Source: Actomonas aquatica
GTDB taxonomy: Bacteria > Verrucomicrobiota > Verrucomicrobiia > Opitutales > Opitutaceae
Assembly (NCBI RefSeq): GCF_019679435.2
Contig: NZ_CP139781.1
Location: forward strand, 2,480,001-2,544,000
DNA length: 64,000 nucleotides
Direction of reading: 5' to 3'
Shown here: positions 27,464 to 36,346 of the stretch, piece by piece
Layout of the letters: every line of letters starts with the position of its first letter
How positions within the stretch are numbered: the stretch's first letter is position 1
Notes under the pieces: model-generated
Databases searched by the model: none
What the model saw: only the letters and a program-made list of their open reading frames with translations
What the model was told of the DNA's origin: nothing
Position numbers and translations under genes: made by a program

Positions 27464-28519
27464 TCAGGGAGCCGTCGGCACCGTCACGCCGGCCGATTCA
27501 AAGGTCGCCATCTGCGCCAGGAAGTTGACCGAGGCCTCCAACAACGGCCATGCCAACGCCGCGCCCGTGCCTTCGCCCAAGCGCAGGCCGAGGTCCAACA
27601 ACGGCTTGCCGCCCAACTCCGCCACGAGCTGCGCATGCGCCTGCTCGGCCGAGCCATGGGCAAAGACCGTGTAGTCGAGCACCCGCGGATTCAGTCGCGC
27701 CGCCACCAGCAGCGCCGCTGTGATGATGAAGCCATCATTCACGATCAGCATCCGCCGCTCGGCCGCCGCCAACATGCCGCCCACGATGACCGCGATCTCC
27801 AGGCCGCCCACCGCCGCCAGCACGTCGAGCGGTTCGGGCTTCGCCCACACGTCGGCATGGCGCTCCACCACGGCTTCCAGGATGGATATCTTGTGCGCCA
27901 ACCCCGCGTCGTCGTGCCCGGCGCCCCGTCCGGTGCACGCCGCGATCGGCGTCCCGGTCAACGCACTCATCAGCAGCGACGCGCTCGCAGTATTGCCGAT
28001 GCCCATCTCGCCAAAAATCACCGCGTTCTTTCCCTCCGCCGCGATCTGCGCGACGAGGCTTTCGCCGCCCGACAAAGCCGCGTCCACCTCGTCCATCGTC
28101 ATCGCTCGCTCAAGGCGTGCATTGCGCGTCCCCGCCCGAATGCTCAGCGGCACCAGATCCGGGTGCGCCGGCAAGGGCGCCGCCACACCCGCATCGACGA
28201 CCTTCAACGGCAGGCCCATCTGTCGGGCAAACACATTGATCCCGGCGCCGCCCGCGAGGAAGTTGAGCACCATCTGCACTGTCACCGCCTGCGGACACGG
28301 GCTCACGCCGTCCTCCGCAAACCCGTGATCACCCGCGACCACAAACGCCGCGCCGGCCAGCTTCGGTTCAACCGTGGCCTGCATCAGCCCGAGCTGCAGC
28401 GCCAGCGCCTCCAAGCGGCCCAGCGACCCGATCGGCTTGGTCCGACCATCAATGCTCGCCCGCAACACGGGTTCGAGCTCTTTCGCCAACGGGGGGATTT
28501 CCGGAGTGTTCCAGTTCAT
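27464..28519 (-). CDS. cobT: Nicotinate-nucleotide:dimethylbenzimidazole phosphoribosyltransferase
   Basis: Makes alpha-ribazole 5'-phosphate from NaMN and the lower-ligand base. The 351-residue product has TKPIGSLGRLE near the N-terminus, the VVAGDHGFAEDGVSPCPQAVT block, and GEMGIGNTASASLL and GRGAGHDD later; the catalytic glutamate lies near LGLRLGEGTGAALA at the C-terminus. ATG 28519 overlaps the cobU stop (28516-28518) as ATGA; the longer frame to 28732 is a shadow of cobU. Confidence 0.95.
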   Translation of the reverse strand: MNWNTPEIPPLAKELEPVLRASIDGRTKPIGSLGRLEALALQLGLMQATVEPKLAGAAFVVAGDHGFAEDGVSPCPQAVTVQMVLNFLAGGAGINVFARQMGLPLKVVDAGVAAPLPAHPDLVPLSIRAGTRNARLERAMTMDEVDAALSGGESLVAQIAAEGKNAVIFGEMGIGNTASASLLMSALTGTPIAACTGRGAGHDDAGLAHKISILEAVVERHADVWAKPEPLDVLAAVGGLEIAVIVGGMLAAAERRMLIVNDGFIITAALLVAARLNPRVLDYTVFAHGSAEQAHAQLVAELGGKPLLDLGLRLGEGTGAALAWPLLEASVNFLAQMATFESAGVTVPTAP

Positions 28520-29049
28520 GAGAGTGTCCTGCCCTTCAACGGCACCGCGCAGCCGCTCACCATGAGCCACGCTTCCGTGGCCGCCGCCGCCGCCCGTTGC
28601 CCCATCCAGCCCGCCAGATCGCGAAACCGGCGCACCGCCGGATTCTCCGGCACCGGCGCCCAGCCGATTTCGTTGCCCACGATCACCATCGGCCACGGGG
28701 CCGCCCGCGCCGCCGCCAACAGCGCACTCCACTCCGCCAAAATCTCCTCGTCTCCACGCTCAAACCGATCGCCCAGCCACAGGGTCGCACAATCCAGCAC
28801 CACCCCCGACGGCCCCGGATCCAACGCCGCCAGCTCCGCCACCACATCCCGCGGCGCCTCCAGCGTGCGCCAGCTCGCCGGCCGCTCCGCCCGATGCCGC
28901 GCCAAGCGCGCCGCCATTTCGTCGTCGTCACCAGAATCCCGATACGTCGCCACAAACACGACGTCGTCCCCCCAGCCTTTCGCCAGCTCTACCGCCCGCG
29001 AACTTTTGCCGCTGCGCACCGGCCCGGTGAGGTAAATCAGGTCACTCAT
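28516..29049 (-). CDS. cobU: Adenosylcobinamide kinase / guanylyltransferase
   Basis: Phosphorylates adenosylcobinamide and attaches GMP, feeding CobS. The 177-residue product has a Walker A motif GPVRSGKSS (9-17) and the family motif VFVATYRDSGDDDEMAARLARHR, plus VVLDCATLWLGD and VIVGNEIGWAPVPENP. ATG 29049 overlaps the stop of the kinase-like gene (29046-29048), so all these genes are coupled. Upstream Met 29088 is rejected because it falls inside that gene. Confidence 0.94.
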   Translation of the reverse strand: MSDLIYLTGPVRSGKSSRAVELAKGWGDDVVFVATYRDSGDDDEMAARLARHRAERPASWRTLEAPRDVVAELAALDPGPSGVVLDCATLWLGDRFERGDEEILAEWSALLAAARAAPWPMVIVGNEIGWAPVPENPAVRRFRDLAGWMGQRAAAAATEAWLMVSGCAVPLKGRTLS

Positions 29050-29573
29050 GCCGCATCCTTTCGCAACGCTCCGCGCGCCTCCAGCCATTCCTCCACCCAG
29101 TCGGCCCTTTCCGGCACGGAGCCCAACGGCACTTCATGCAAGGTAAACCCGGCCTCCGCATACACCTCCCGCAACCGGGCATCCAAGGCCACCGCATCGG
29201 CCCAACTCTGCGGCCGACTCGGCTCCTGTTGAAAGATGTCCGGCCACAACGGAGCGATGAGCGCATCCGCCGCATAACCCATCAACGCGGACTCCACCGT
29301 GACCTCAATCTGCGCGTGCCGCAGATACGCCCACAGGTCCATTTCCGCCCGATCAAAGAGAGTGCTCCGCAACGTCGTTGCCGCCGCGCGATTCCGCCCC
29401 ATCCGTTCCGCGCAGGCGAGCGCCCACGTCGCCGGGTGATCCCACGGAGTGAGCCCCTCCCCCGCGATGACTTGGCGCGACACTTCCTCCCGCACGTCCC
29501 ACCCCCGCGTCGCGAGCTCGGCGATCAGCGCACTTTTCCCCGTCCCCGGGGCTCCCGTCAGAATCACCTGCAT
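29046..29573 (-). CDS. P-loop (NadR-like, AAA_28-type) kinase-like protein in the cobalamin operon
   Basis: Function unknown. The 175-residue product has Walker A GAPGTGKSALIAE, followed by the NadR-kinase-like segment DVREEVSRQVIAGEG and DHPATWALACAERMGR, then FDRAEMDLWAYLRHA. Start ATG 29573 overlaps cbiB by ten bases and its stop overlaps cobU's start, so it is translated within the cobalamin operon. That position suggests a nucleotide-dependent step, for example supplying a phosphorylated aminopropanol arm (L-threonine kinase role otherwise absent here) or a ribazole kinase. These are inferences; no specific substrate residue is recognised. Confidence 0.75.
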   Translation of the reverse strand: MQVILTGAPGTGKSALIAELATRGWDVREEVSRQVIAGEGLTPWDHPATWALACAERMGRNRAAATTLRSTLFDRAEMDLWAYLRHAQIEVTVESALMGYAADALIAPLWPDIFQQEPSRPQSWADAVALDARLREVYAEAGFTLHEVPLGSVPERADWVEEWLEARGALRKDAA

Positions 29574-30508
29574 ATCCACATCCTCAGGCCTCCGGCCATT
29601 AACAGCATGGTGAAGCAAACGGCCTGATTCAGCCGCGCCCACCCATGAATTTCGTGGCGACCAATCGGGCGCGCCTCGTCTCCGATCCAGGGCTTCTCCA
29701 CCCACTCACCGTCATAACGCGTCGGGCCTCCGCAGCGCAGTCGGAAGATGCCCGCCATCGCCGCCTCCGGATAACCGGCGTTCACGCTCTCATGCGCCCG
29801 GCCGTCGCGCCACACGATACGCGCCGCGCCCCAGCGTCCGCTCAGCAAAACCATCAACCCCGCGGTGAGCCGCGCCGGCACAAAGTTGGCGACGTCATCC
29901 AAACGCGCCGCCCACTTGCCGAAAAACTCATAGCGCGCATCGCGATGCCCGATCATCGAATCGAGCGTGTTCACCATCTTGTAGGCCATCATGCCCGGCA
30001 CTCCCGCGATGCCCCAAAAGAACAGCGGCGCGACCACGCCATCACTCAGGTTCTCCGCCATCGTTTCGGCCACCGCCGTGCGCACCTGCTGCGCGTCGAG
30101 ATCCGCCGTGTCGCGCCCCACGATCCACGCCAGTCGCGCCCGCCCCGCCGCCAGACTCTCGTCCAACGCGACGAACACCGCCCGCCCTTCGGCGATCAGG
30201 GTGCGGTTGGCCAAACCAAAAAACACGCCGGTCGCCCCCACCGCCCATAACCAGCCCGCGCCGGCCCACGCCGCCACCTGCTCCAGCCCGGCCCACAACG
30301 CCGCCGTGCCCGCCACCAGAACCGTGGCCATCACCGCGCCGCGCACGAAACGCGCGCGGGCGTCGCCCCGATTCAACCAACGCTCCCCAACACGGATCGC
30401 CCGGCCGTATCCAACAATCGGATGCGGCAGCCAGCGCGGATCGCCCAACAGGAGATCCAGCGCATAACCGGTGCCCAGCGCGGCCCAAGCGATCGTCACA
30501 ACATCCAT
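29564..30508 (-). CDS. cbiB: Adenosylcobinamide-phosphate synthase
   Basis: Membrane enzyme that amidates adenosylcobyric acid with aminopropanol (phosphate); also called CobD in some schemes. The 314-residue product has LDLLLGDPRWLPHPIVGYGR at the N-terminus and the conserved blocks IVGRDTADLDAQQVRTA, ENLSDGVVAPLFF and DSMIGHRDARYEFFGKWAA, with several membrane segments. ATG 30508 is preferred to GTG 30514. It overlaps the aminotransferase stop by 13 bases. Confidence 0.94.
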   Translation of the reverse strand: MDVVTIAWAALGTGYALDLLLGDPRWLPHPIVGYGRAIRVGERWLNRGDARARFVRGAVMATVLVAGTAALWAGLEQVAAWAGAGWLWAVGATGVFFGLANRTLIAEGRAVFVALDESLAAGRARLAWIVGRDTADLDAQQVRTAVAETMAENLSDGVVAPLFFWGIAGVPGMMAYKMVNTLDSMIGHRDARYEFFGKWAARLDDVANFVPARLTAGLMVLLSGRWGAARIVWRDGRAHESVNAGYPEAAMAGIFRLRCGGPTRYDGEWVEKPWIGDEARPIGRHEIHGWARLNQAVCFTMLLMAGGLRMWICR

Positions 30509-31518
30509 CGCCACACGGCCTCCACCAAGGTTTGATCATCGTCTTCGCCGCGCGCCGCCACCCGCGCCCAATGTGCGTCCAGTCCGTCGAAGTTGCCCGC
30601 GTCACGAATCAGGATGCCGTGCTCGCGCACCAGGTCGGCCTTCAGCCGCGCCGCCGGCGCCTTGTTGTTACGCCACAGGAAATAATGCGTGCCACTCGGC
30701 CGCACGGTGATGCCCCGCACCTGCGCCAATACCCCCGCCAAGGTCCGCGCCTCCCGCCGCCGCTGCGCCATCTCGTCTGCCGACGGGCCTGACCGCCCCA
30801 ACAGAAAACGCCCCGCCGCCAGCGCCAATCGGTTCACCGCCCACGGCACCGCGCGTTCCCGCAATCGCTCCACCAAAACCGGCGCGCCCACCACATAACC
30901 CAACCGCAAACCTGGCAGCGCGTGCAGTTTGGTCATCGAACGCACCAACAACAGATTGGGTCGGACCACCGCGTCCGCCGCACTCACCGCAGGCTCAGCG
31001 GCAAAGTCGGCGTAGGCCTGATCCACGACAAACAGACCATCCGGCGCCGCATCCACTCGCGCCAACACCTCGTCCCGCGGCGTCACCGTCCCGGTCGGAT
31101 TGTTGGGATTGCACCACCACACCAAGGCCCCGGGAGTGGCGTCCGGCGCGTCACCGTCACCGGCATCCATCACGACCTGCCCGTGCCGCCGCGCGGCTTC
31201 GGCGTATTCCGCAAAGGTCGGCCGACCGATGGCGGCCGGACGCTCGCGCCAAATCAACGCGATGCGGTCGATCGCATCCGCCGCGCCATTGCACACCCAC
31301 ACCGCCTCGGCCGGCACCGCCAGTTGCGCCGCCAACTCCGCGGTGAAGGTTTCCGCCATTGCTTCCGGATAATGATCGATCCGCGTCAGCTCCGCGGCGA
31401 GATGCGCCTGCAAGGCCGTTTGCGTCGCGACCGCCGGCGTCGGCCATACGTTGGAACTGAAGTCCAAACGCACCGGGTGCGCCTGCCGATAGGCATCATC
31501 TCCGTGGGCGTGATGCAC
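30496..31518 (-). CDS. cobD: L-threonine-O-3-phosphate decarboxylase (PLP enzyme)
   Basis: Class I/II aminotransferase-fold enzyme that would make (R)-1-amino-2-propanol phosphate for CbiB. The 340 residues show VRLDFSSNVWP at the start, CNPNNPTGTVTP, VVDQAYADF and the PLP-lysine region SMTKLHALPGLRLGY. It resembles HisC, but the location between cobQ and cbiB supports the cobalamin role. Seven bases separate its GTG/ATG start region from the cobQ stop. Confidence 0.87.
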   Translation of the reverse strand: MHHAHGDDAYRQAHPVRLDFSSNVWPTPAVATQTALQAHLAAELTRIDHYPEAMAETFTAELAAQLAVPAEAVWVCNGAADAIDRIALIWRERPAAIGRPTFAEYAEAARRHGQVVMDAGDGDAPDATPGALVWWCNPNNPTGTVTPRDEVLARVDAAPDGLFVVDQAYADFAAEPAVSAADAVVRPNLLLVRSMTKLHALPGLRLGYVVGAPVLVERLRERAVPWAVNRLALAAGRFLLGRSGPSADEMAQRRREARTLAGVLAQVRGITVRPSGTHYFLWRNNKAPAARLKADLVREHGILIRDAGNFDGLDAHWARVAARGEDDDQTLVEAVWRWML

Positions 31519-31524
31519 CTCCGC

Positions 31525-32979
31525 TCAGATCCCCAGGTAGCGTCGCACCGGCGCCAGATTTACGTGCTCCACCAAGTGATCCGCCATTGCGCGGTAGATC
31601 GCCTGCCTTCGCTCACTCCAAGTCTGCGGGTGCGCCGCATACGTTTCGCCAAAGCCCGCCTCCGCCGCCACATGCTGCCGCAATTCCGGCGCCTCAAACC
31701 ATCCGTGCAGGTAGGTGCCCCATACCCGGCCGTGACGACAACCTTCGTCGACCGTCACCCCGTCGCGCACCACCCGTTGTAAGGCTTCGCCGCCACGTCG
31801 CGTGGTGCGTCCCATGTGAATCTCGTAGGCCGTCCACGTCCGCTCGCCCCACGTCGCCGTCACCGGCGCCACCACTTTTTCGGCCACAAATTCCGTCTCC
31901 ACCGGCAACAGCCCCAGCCCCGCCACTTCGCCGGCGTCACCGGCCAATCCGGTTGGGTCACGCAACGTTTCGCCCAAAGCCTGATAACCGCCACACACGC
32001 CAATCACCAGCGCCCCGCGCGCCGCCGCGCCGCGGATCGCGTCCGCCAAGCCGGTTTCGTGCAACCATCGCACGTCGGCGATGGTGTTCTTCGAGCCCGG
32101 CACCACCACGACCTTGGCCCGCGCGATCAACGCCGGATCTTTCGTCCAGACCGTGCGCACGCCCCGATCGTCCCACCACGGCTGACAATCGGTCAGATTG
32201 GCCGCGTGCGGCCAACGTATCCACGCCACCATGTCACCGCTGCCGCGGTCGGCATCCTCCTCGCGCAGGCCGTCCTCCTCCTCCGGTTGCAGGTCCGGCC
32301 GGAACGGTAACGTGCCGAGCACGTCAAAACCCGGCGCATGCGGCGCCAGCCAATCCTGCGGATTCGGAAACAGCCCGATGTCGCCGCGAAACCGATTCAC
32401 AATCGCGCCCAGCGACCGCGCCCGGTCGGCTTCCGGCAACAGCGCCCAGGTGCCCGCCAACTGCGCGTAGATGCCGCCCCGATCGATGTCGCCCACCAGG
32501 ATCCACTTGCCGTCGAGGTGCCGCACCGGCCGCAGGTTCACCAGGTCGCGCTCCATCAGGTTGAGTTCCACCGGACTGCCCGCGCCCTCCATCACCAGCA
32601 CGTCGCAACGGTCGCGCCAGCTTTCGAGCACGTCGCGCACGACGCCCCACAGTCGGTCGAACTCGCGATAGTAATCCTTGCCCGCCTGATGCGTGATCGC
32701 GCGGCCGTTGAGCACGAGCTGCGAGCCCATCGGACCGGTGGGTTTGAGCAGGATCGGATTCATCGCGATGTCGGCCGCCAGTCCGCAGGCCTCCGCCTGC
32801 ACCGCCTGCGCTCGTGCCATCTCGGTGCCATCGGGCATGGCCCACGCGTTGTTGGACATGTTCTGCGCCTTGAACGGCGCCACCCGCACGCCCTCGCGAT
32901 GCAGCCACGCGCAAAACGCCGCCGTCACCCACGACTTCCCCGCCCCCGACGACGTGCCTAAAATTCCGAGCGCCTTCAC
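31525..32979 (-). CDS. cobQ: Cobyric acid synthase
   Basis: Glutamine-dependent amidation of adenosylcobyrinic acid a,c-diamide at four side chains. The 484-residue product has the N-terminal P-loop LGTSSGAGKSW, the KAQNMSNNAW motif, VMEGAGSPVELNL, DIDRGGIYAQ, and a C-terminal class I glutamine amidotransferase domain with the nucleophile in VIGVCGGYQALG and the histidine near GTYLHGWFE. Start is GTG 32979. The 138-base gap to cobO upstream is filled by an inverted-repeat element, the only large gap within the operon. Confidence 0.96.
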   Translation of the reverse strand: MKALGILGTSSGAGKSWVTAAFCAWLHREGVRVAPFKAQNMSNNAWAMPDGTEMARAQAVQAEACGLAADIAMNPILLKPTGPMGSQLVLNGRAITHQAGKDYYREFDRLWGVVRDVLESWRDRCDVLVMEGAGSPVELNLMERDLVNLRPVRHLDGKWILVGDIDRGGIYAQLAGTWALLPEADRARSLGAIVNRFRGDIGLFPNPQDWLAPHAPGFDVLGTLPFRPDLQPEEEDGLREEDADRGSGDMVAWIRWPHAANLTDCQPWWDDRGVRTVWTKDPALIARAKVVVVPGSKNTIADVRWLHETGLADAIRGAAARGALVIGVCGGYQALGETLRDPTGLAGDAGEVAGLGLLPVETEFVAEKVVAPVTATWGERTWTAYEIHMGRTTRRGGEALQRVVRDGVTVDEGCRHGRVWGTYLHGWFEAPELRQHVAAEAGFGETYAAHPQTWSERRQAIYRAMADHLVEHVNLAPVRRYLGI

Positions 32980-32980
32980 A

Positions 32981-33106
32981 AGTTGGTTTTTTTAACCACG
33001 AATGGACACGAATGGCTTCGGCTACCGCCTACGCACTGAAAACATAGTAAGGACTCCTCTGTCTCCGCCGAACGGTAGTGAGGCTCATTCGTGTCCATTC
33101 GTGGTT
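32981..33106. repeat. Inverted-repeat element between cobO and cobQ
   Basis: Arms AACCACGAATGGACACGAAT (32994-33013, continuing one base) and its exact reverse complement at 33086-33106 enclose a centre of about 70 bp. The left portion (32981-33039) is similar over about 55 bp to 3428-3485, which shows it is a mobile or dispersed family. It lies in the middle of the cobalamin operon and could affect transcript stability or continuity. Confidence 0.8.
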
Positions 33107-33117
33107 TAATAAGTTCC

Positions 33118-33732
33118 TTAAAACTCGATGCCGCGTTGGGCTTTTACGCCTTGGGCGAAGGGATGTTTGATTTCCTTCATCTCGGTGACGAGATCGGCCA
33201 GCTCCACCACCTCGGGCGCTGCGTCGCGGCCGGTGATGATGACATGAAGATCCGGACGTTTCGTGCGCAGTTTTTCCAGCACGCGCTCGAGCGGCAGGTA
33301 GTCGTAGCGCAGCACCACGTTGAGCTCGTCCATCATGACGAGGTTCACTTCGGGATCATCCATGGCGGCCGTCGCCAACGCCCAACCCTGCTCGCACAGC
33401 GCGATGTCACCGTCGCGGTCCTGCGTGTCCCAGGTGAAACCGCCGCCCGTGGCGTGCCACGTGAGGTTGTCGCTCTTGAGCAGCTTGGCCACCGCATCGG
33501 GCGAGCTCTTGATGAACTGCACCACGACCGCCTTGCCGCCGTGGGCGAGCGTGCGCACCACCACGCCAAAGCCGGCGGTGGTTTTGCCCTTCCCGTTGCC
33601 GGTGTTCACGATGATGAGCCCCTTCTTCTCCTTCGCCGCGCGCATCTTCGCCCGCATGCTTTCCTGCATGTCCTGCATGGCTTCTTTGTGTTCGGTGGGA
33701 TCGGTAATCTTGCGGTTTTCGTTATCGTTCAT
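33118..33732 (-). CDS. cobO: Cob(I)yrinic acid a,c-diamide adenosyltransferase
   Basis: ATP:corrinoid adenosyltransferase of the CobA/BtuR type, attaching the 5'-deoxyadenosyl group. The 204-residue product has the atypical P-loop VNTGNGKGKTTAGFG after a charged N-terminal tail, then AVVVQFIKSS, DLHVIITGRDAAPEVVE and KHPFAQGVKAQRGIEF at the C-terminus, matching the family end to end. ATG 33732 overlaps the btuD stop as ATGA. Confidence 0.95.
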   Translation of the reverse strand: MNDNENRKITDPTEHKEAMQDMQESMRAKMRAAKEKKGLIIVNTGNGKGKTTAGFGVVVRTLAHGGKAVVVQFIKSSPDAVAKLLKSDNLTWHATGGGFTWDTQDRDGDIALCEQGWALATAAMDDPEVNLVMMDELNVVLRYDYLPLERVLEKLRTKRPDLHVIITGRDAAPEVVELADLVTEMKEIKHPFAQGVKAQRGIEF

Positions 33733-34442
33733 GGCAGTTCCAAAATCATTCCGGGCGCGGTGCGTAGTTTAACGCCGAATACATGCTCCAGGTGTCCCGC
33801 ACTGAGCACCTCCGCCGGCGGTCCCTTCGCCCGCAACTGACCGCGGTCCAGCATCACCACCTGATCCAGGCAGTGCGCCACGCGCAAGTCGTGCAGCGAC
33901 AACAGGACCGCTGCGCCTTGGTCCGCCAGCTCACGGGCCAGCACCAACACCTCGAGCGCATGCCGCACATCGAGCGCGGCCAGCGGTTCATCCCAAAAAT
34001 GCAGCCGCGGTCGCACCGCCAGAGCCCGCGCCAACATCACGCGATGACGTTCGCCGCCGGACAGCCGATCCACTGGCCGATCCGCCAGCTCCATGAGGTC
34101 GAGGCGTTGCAGCGCTTCCTCCACGCCGTTGCCGTCGTCGCCATGCGCAAAGCGACCCTGCGCGACCACCGAACGCACGGTGAAACCAAAGGAAAAATGC
34201 GCCTCCTGCGGCACCCACGCCGCCATCCGGCCCCGTTCCATCACGGCCAGTTCATCCAGCTTCCGCTCCTGCCAGCACACCTGTCCTGAGGCCGGCAACA
34301 ACCCCGCCGCGGCCGACAGCAACGTCGACTTCCCGCTGCCATTGGGCCCCACCAAGCCGACCAATTGCCCGGCCTCCACACTCAGGTCCAAAGGCTGCAA
34401 CCGCCCCGCAACACCAACGTCTTTCAGCTCCAGCGCCTTCAT
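33729..34442 (-). CDS. btuD: Cobalamin ABC transporter ATP-binding protein
   Basis: Cytoplasmic ATPase of the corrinoid importer. Walker A GPNGSGKST near residue 33, the signature LSGGERHRV, Walker B LHFWDEP and the switch histidine in SLHDLRV are all present in 237 residues. Position between the permease and the adenosyltransferase, with ATGA overlaps on both sides, supports cobalamin rather than iron-siderophore transport. Confidence 0.92.
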   Translation of the reverse strand: MKALELKDVGVAGRLQPLDLSVEAGQLVGLVGPNGSGKSTLLSAAAGLLPASGQVCWQERKLDELAVMERGRMAAWVPQEAHFSFGFTVRSVVAQGRFAHGDDGNGVEEALQRLDLMELADRPVDRLSGGERHRVMLARALAVRPRLHFWDEPLAALDVRHALEVLVLARELADQGAAVLLSLHDLRVAHCLDQVVMLDRGQLRAKGPPAEVLSAGHLEHVFGVKLRTAPGMILELP

Positions 34443-35428
34443 GACTGCCTCCTTAACATCCAGAGGAAGAACGGGCCGCCGACCAGGGCGGTGACGATGC
34501 CGAGGCGCAGGCCGCCGGCCGCGCGGCCCATCAGGTCACACAGGAGCACAAAGCCGGCGCCGCCGATCAGCGCGAGCGGGAGGAGTCGTTTGTGCTCTGG
34601 TCCAAAGATGAGGCGGAAGAGATGCGGCACCACCAAGCCTACGAAACCCACCGTGCCCGCGACCGCCGTCGCCAGCGCGGTCATGACCGTCGCCAGCGCC
34701 AGCATGCGCCGGCGCACCGACTTCACATCCACGCCGAGACTTTGCGCTTCGGTTGCACCGAGGCTCAACAGGTCCATCGCCCGGCCCATCGGCCAGGCCA
34801 GTCCGGCACAACCCACTACCGCCGCCGCCATCCAGACGTGCTCCCAGGTGCGATCCTCCAGGCCACCCAAGAGCCAAAAAATGATCTGCGCGTTGCGTTC
34901 GTAGGTGAGCGTGAAATTCGACAACACGTAACTGGTCACCGCACCCAACAACGCGTTCAACGCCACACCAGCGAGGAGCAGGCGCTCCGTGCTCGCACCA
35001 CGTTTGGCGAGTCCGATCACCGCCACCGTCGCGCCCAGCGCACCGATCACCGCCGCGATGGGCAGCACCCAGAACGAGAGCACAGTCCACCCCGCCCCGA
35101 TCGCCACCACGGCACCGGCCGAGCCGCCCGCACTCACGCCGAGGAGTCCCGGACTCGCGAGGCTGTTGCGAAAGTAAGCCTGCATGATCACGCCGCTCGC
35201 CGCCAGCGCGGCGCCGATCTCGATCGCCACCAACGTGCGCGGCAAACGGATGTTCCACAGGATGATCGCCACGACCTCATCGGTCTTCGTGAAACCCGCC
35301 CAAAGTTTGGCGGGCGATAGCGCCATGTCGCCCACGCTGAGCGACAACAAAGTCAGGACGGCCAGTGCAAAACTGCACAGGCTCAGGGCGTGACGTTGCG
35401 GCCAAGGCAGTGCCCGCTCACCCGTCAC
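34439..35428 (-). CDS. btuC: Cobalamin ABC transporter permease (FecCD family)
   Basis: Inner-membrane permease with about ten helices in 329 residues. Family motifs include RLPRTLVAIEIGAALAASG and GLVVPHLFRLIFGPEHKRLLP, the latter the BtuD-coupling region. Start GTG 35428 overlaps the btuF stop by 11 bases, and its stop overlaps btuD. Specificity is inferred from the operon. Confidence 0.92.
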   Translation of the reverse strand: MTGERALPWPQRHALSLCSFALAVLTLLSLSVGDMALSPAKLWAGFTKTDEVVAIILWNIRLPRTLVAIEIGAALAASGVIMQAYFRNSLASPGLLGVSAGGSAGAVVAIGAGWTVLSFWVLPIAAVIGALGATVAVIGLAKRGASTERLLLAGVALNALLGAVTSYVLSNFTLTYERNAQIIFWLLGGLEDRTWEHVWMAAAVVGCAGLAWPMGRAMDLLSLGATEAQSLGVDVKSVRRRMLALATVMTALATAVAGTVGFVGLVVPHLFRLIFGPEHKRLLPLALIGGAGFVLLCDLMGRAAGGLRLGIVTALVGGPFFLWMLRRQS

Positions 35429-36299
35429 TAAACACCTCCGGGTGCAACTCTCGCGCGAGTGCTTCGTAAGCTTTGATGCGATGATGCGACACGCTGCTCA
35501 GCATGTAGGGCGCGATCAGGGCGACACGCTTTTCGCGGATGGAGGCCATGAACGCATAAGGCGGCAACTTCGCGTAAGGCGCGAGGGCGTCGTCCACGGA
35601 ATCCGCCGCGAGCACCACTTTCTCAATCGGCCAGGTAAGCATGCTCTCCACCGGCGGTGGCGCGTGGCCTTCGAGTCCGCCGAGCGTCGTCGCCAAATTC
35701 TCCGCGCCCGCATGGTCGCATAAATCCTGGAAGGTCGTGCCGGCTCCGCCGATCACACCGTAGGTCGAGGGTGCGATCACCTTCACCGGTTCCACGTTGG
35801 CCAAACGCGCCTCCAGCGCTGCCACGCGCGCTTCGCCGTCGGCGATGATGCGTTCGGCTTTCGCTTCGGCCTCCGGACCGATGGCCGCCGCGATCATGCG
35901 GAGATTGTGGTAGGCGTCGGTCAGCGTGCCGTAGTGCTCGATCTTGATAACCTTCACGCCGGCGCGCTCGATTTGCTCCAGCAATTCGACGCGGCTGTAG
36001 TCGGCGCCGATCACGAGCGTCGGACGATATTTGAGAATCGTTTCGGCGTCGCCGCGTTCGATTTTCGGGTAGGCCTTGGCCTCCTCCGCCACGGCCGAAT
36101 ACACCGGCTCGTAGGCGAGGTGGCTCAGGGCCGCAATCTGCTCGGGCTCGGCGAGCGCGAGCACGATTTCATCGGTGCCCACCGTCTGCGAGACGATGCG
36201 CACGGCTTCGGCCCGGGCCACGCCCAGGCCACCGGCAAACAAACCCACTCCCCCCGCCAGGAGGCGGAAGCCCAGGTGCAACAGTCGGAACATTTCCAT
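35418..36299 (-). CDS. btuF: Corrinoid-binding periplasmic protein (BtuF-like)
   Basis: Helical-backbone substrate-binding protein of the TroA/BtuF fold that delivers corrinoid to BtuC. From ATG 36299 the 293-residue product has a signal peptide (LLAGGVGLFAGGLGVARA), then RIVSQTVGTDEIVLALAEPEQ and KYRPTLVIGADYSRVE in the first lobe, and a long linking helix (AKAERIIADGEARVAALEARL). No lipobox Cys is seen. ATG 36299 is preferred over 36359 because it leads into the signal peptide; the btuB stop lies just upstream at 36347. Confidence 0.88.
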   Translation of the reverse strand: MEMFRLLHLGFRLLAGGVGLFAGGLGVARAEAVRIVSQTVGTDEIVLALAEPEQIAALSHLAYEPVYSAVAEEAKAYPKIERGDAETILKYRPTLVIGADYSRVELLEQIERAGVKVIKIEHYGTLTDAYHNLRMIAAAIGPEAEAKAERIIADGEARVAALEARLANVEPVKVIAPSTYGVIGGAGTTFQDLCDHAGAENLATTLGGLEGHAPPPVESMLTWPIEKVVLAADSVDDALAPYAKLPPYAFMASIREKRVALIAPYMLSSVSHHRIKAYEALARELHPEVFSDG

Positions 36300-36346
36300 G
36301 ATTCTGGTGGGGAAAGTGCGGTCCGTTTGCCGGAGGCGGGAGAGCG

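Noticed and set aside
27404-29035. 543-codon plus-strand frame
   Set aside because: Opposite strand of cobT and cobU; Arg/His/Gln-rich composition typical of a shadow.
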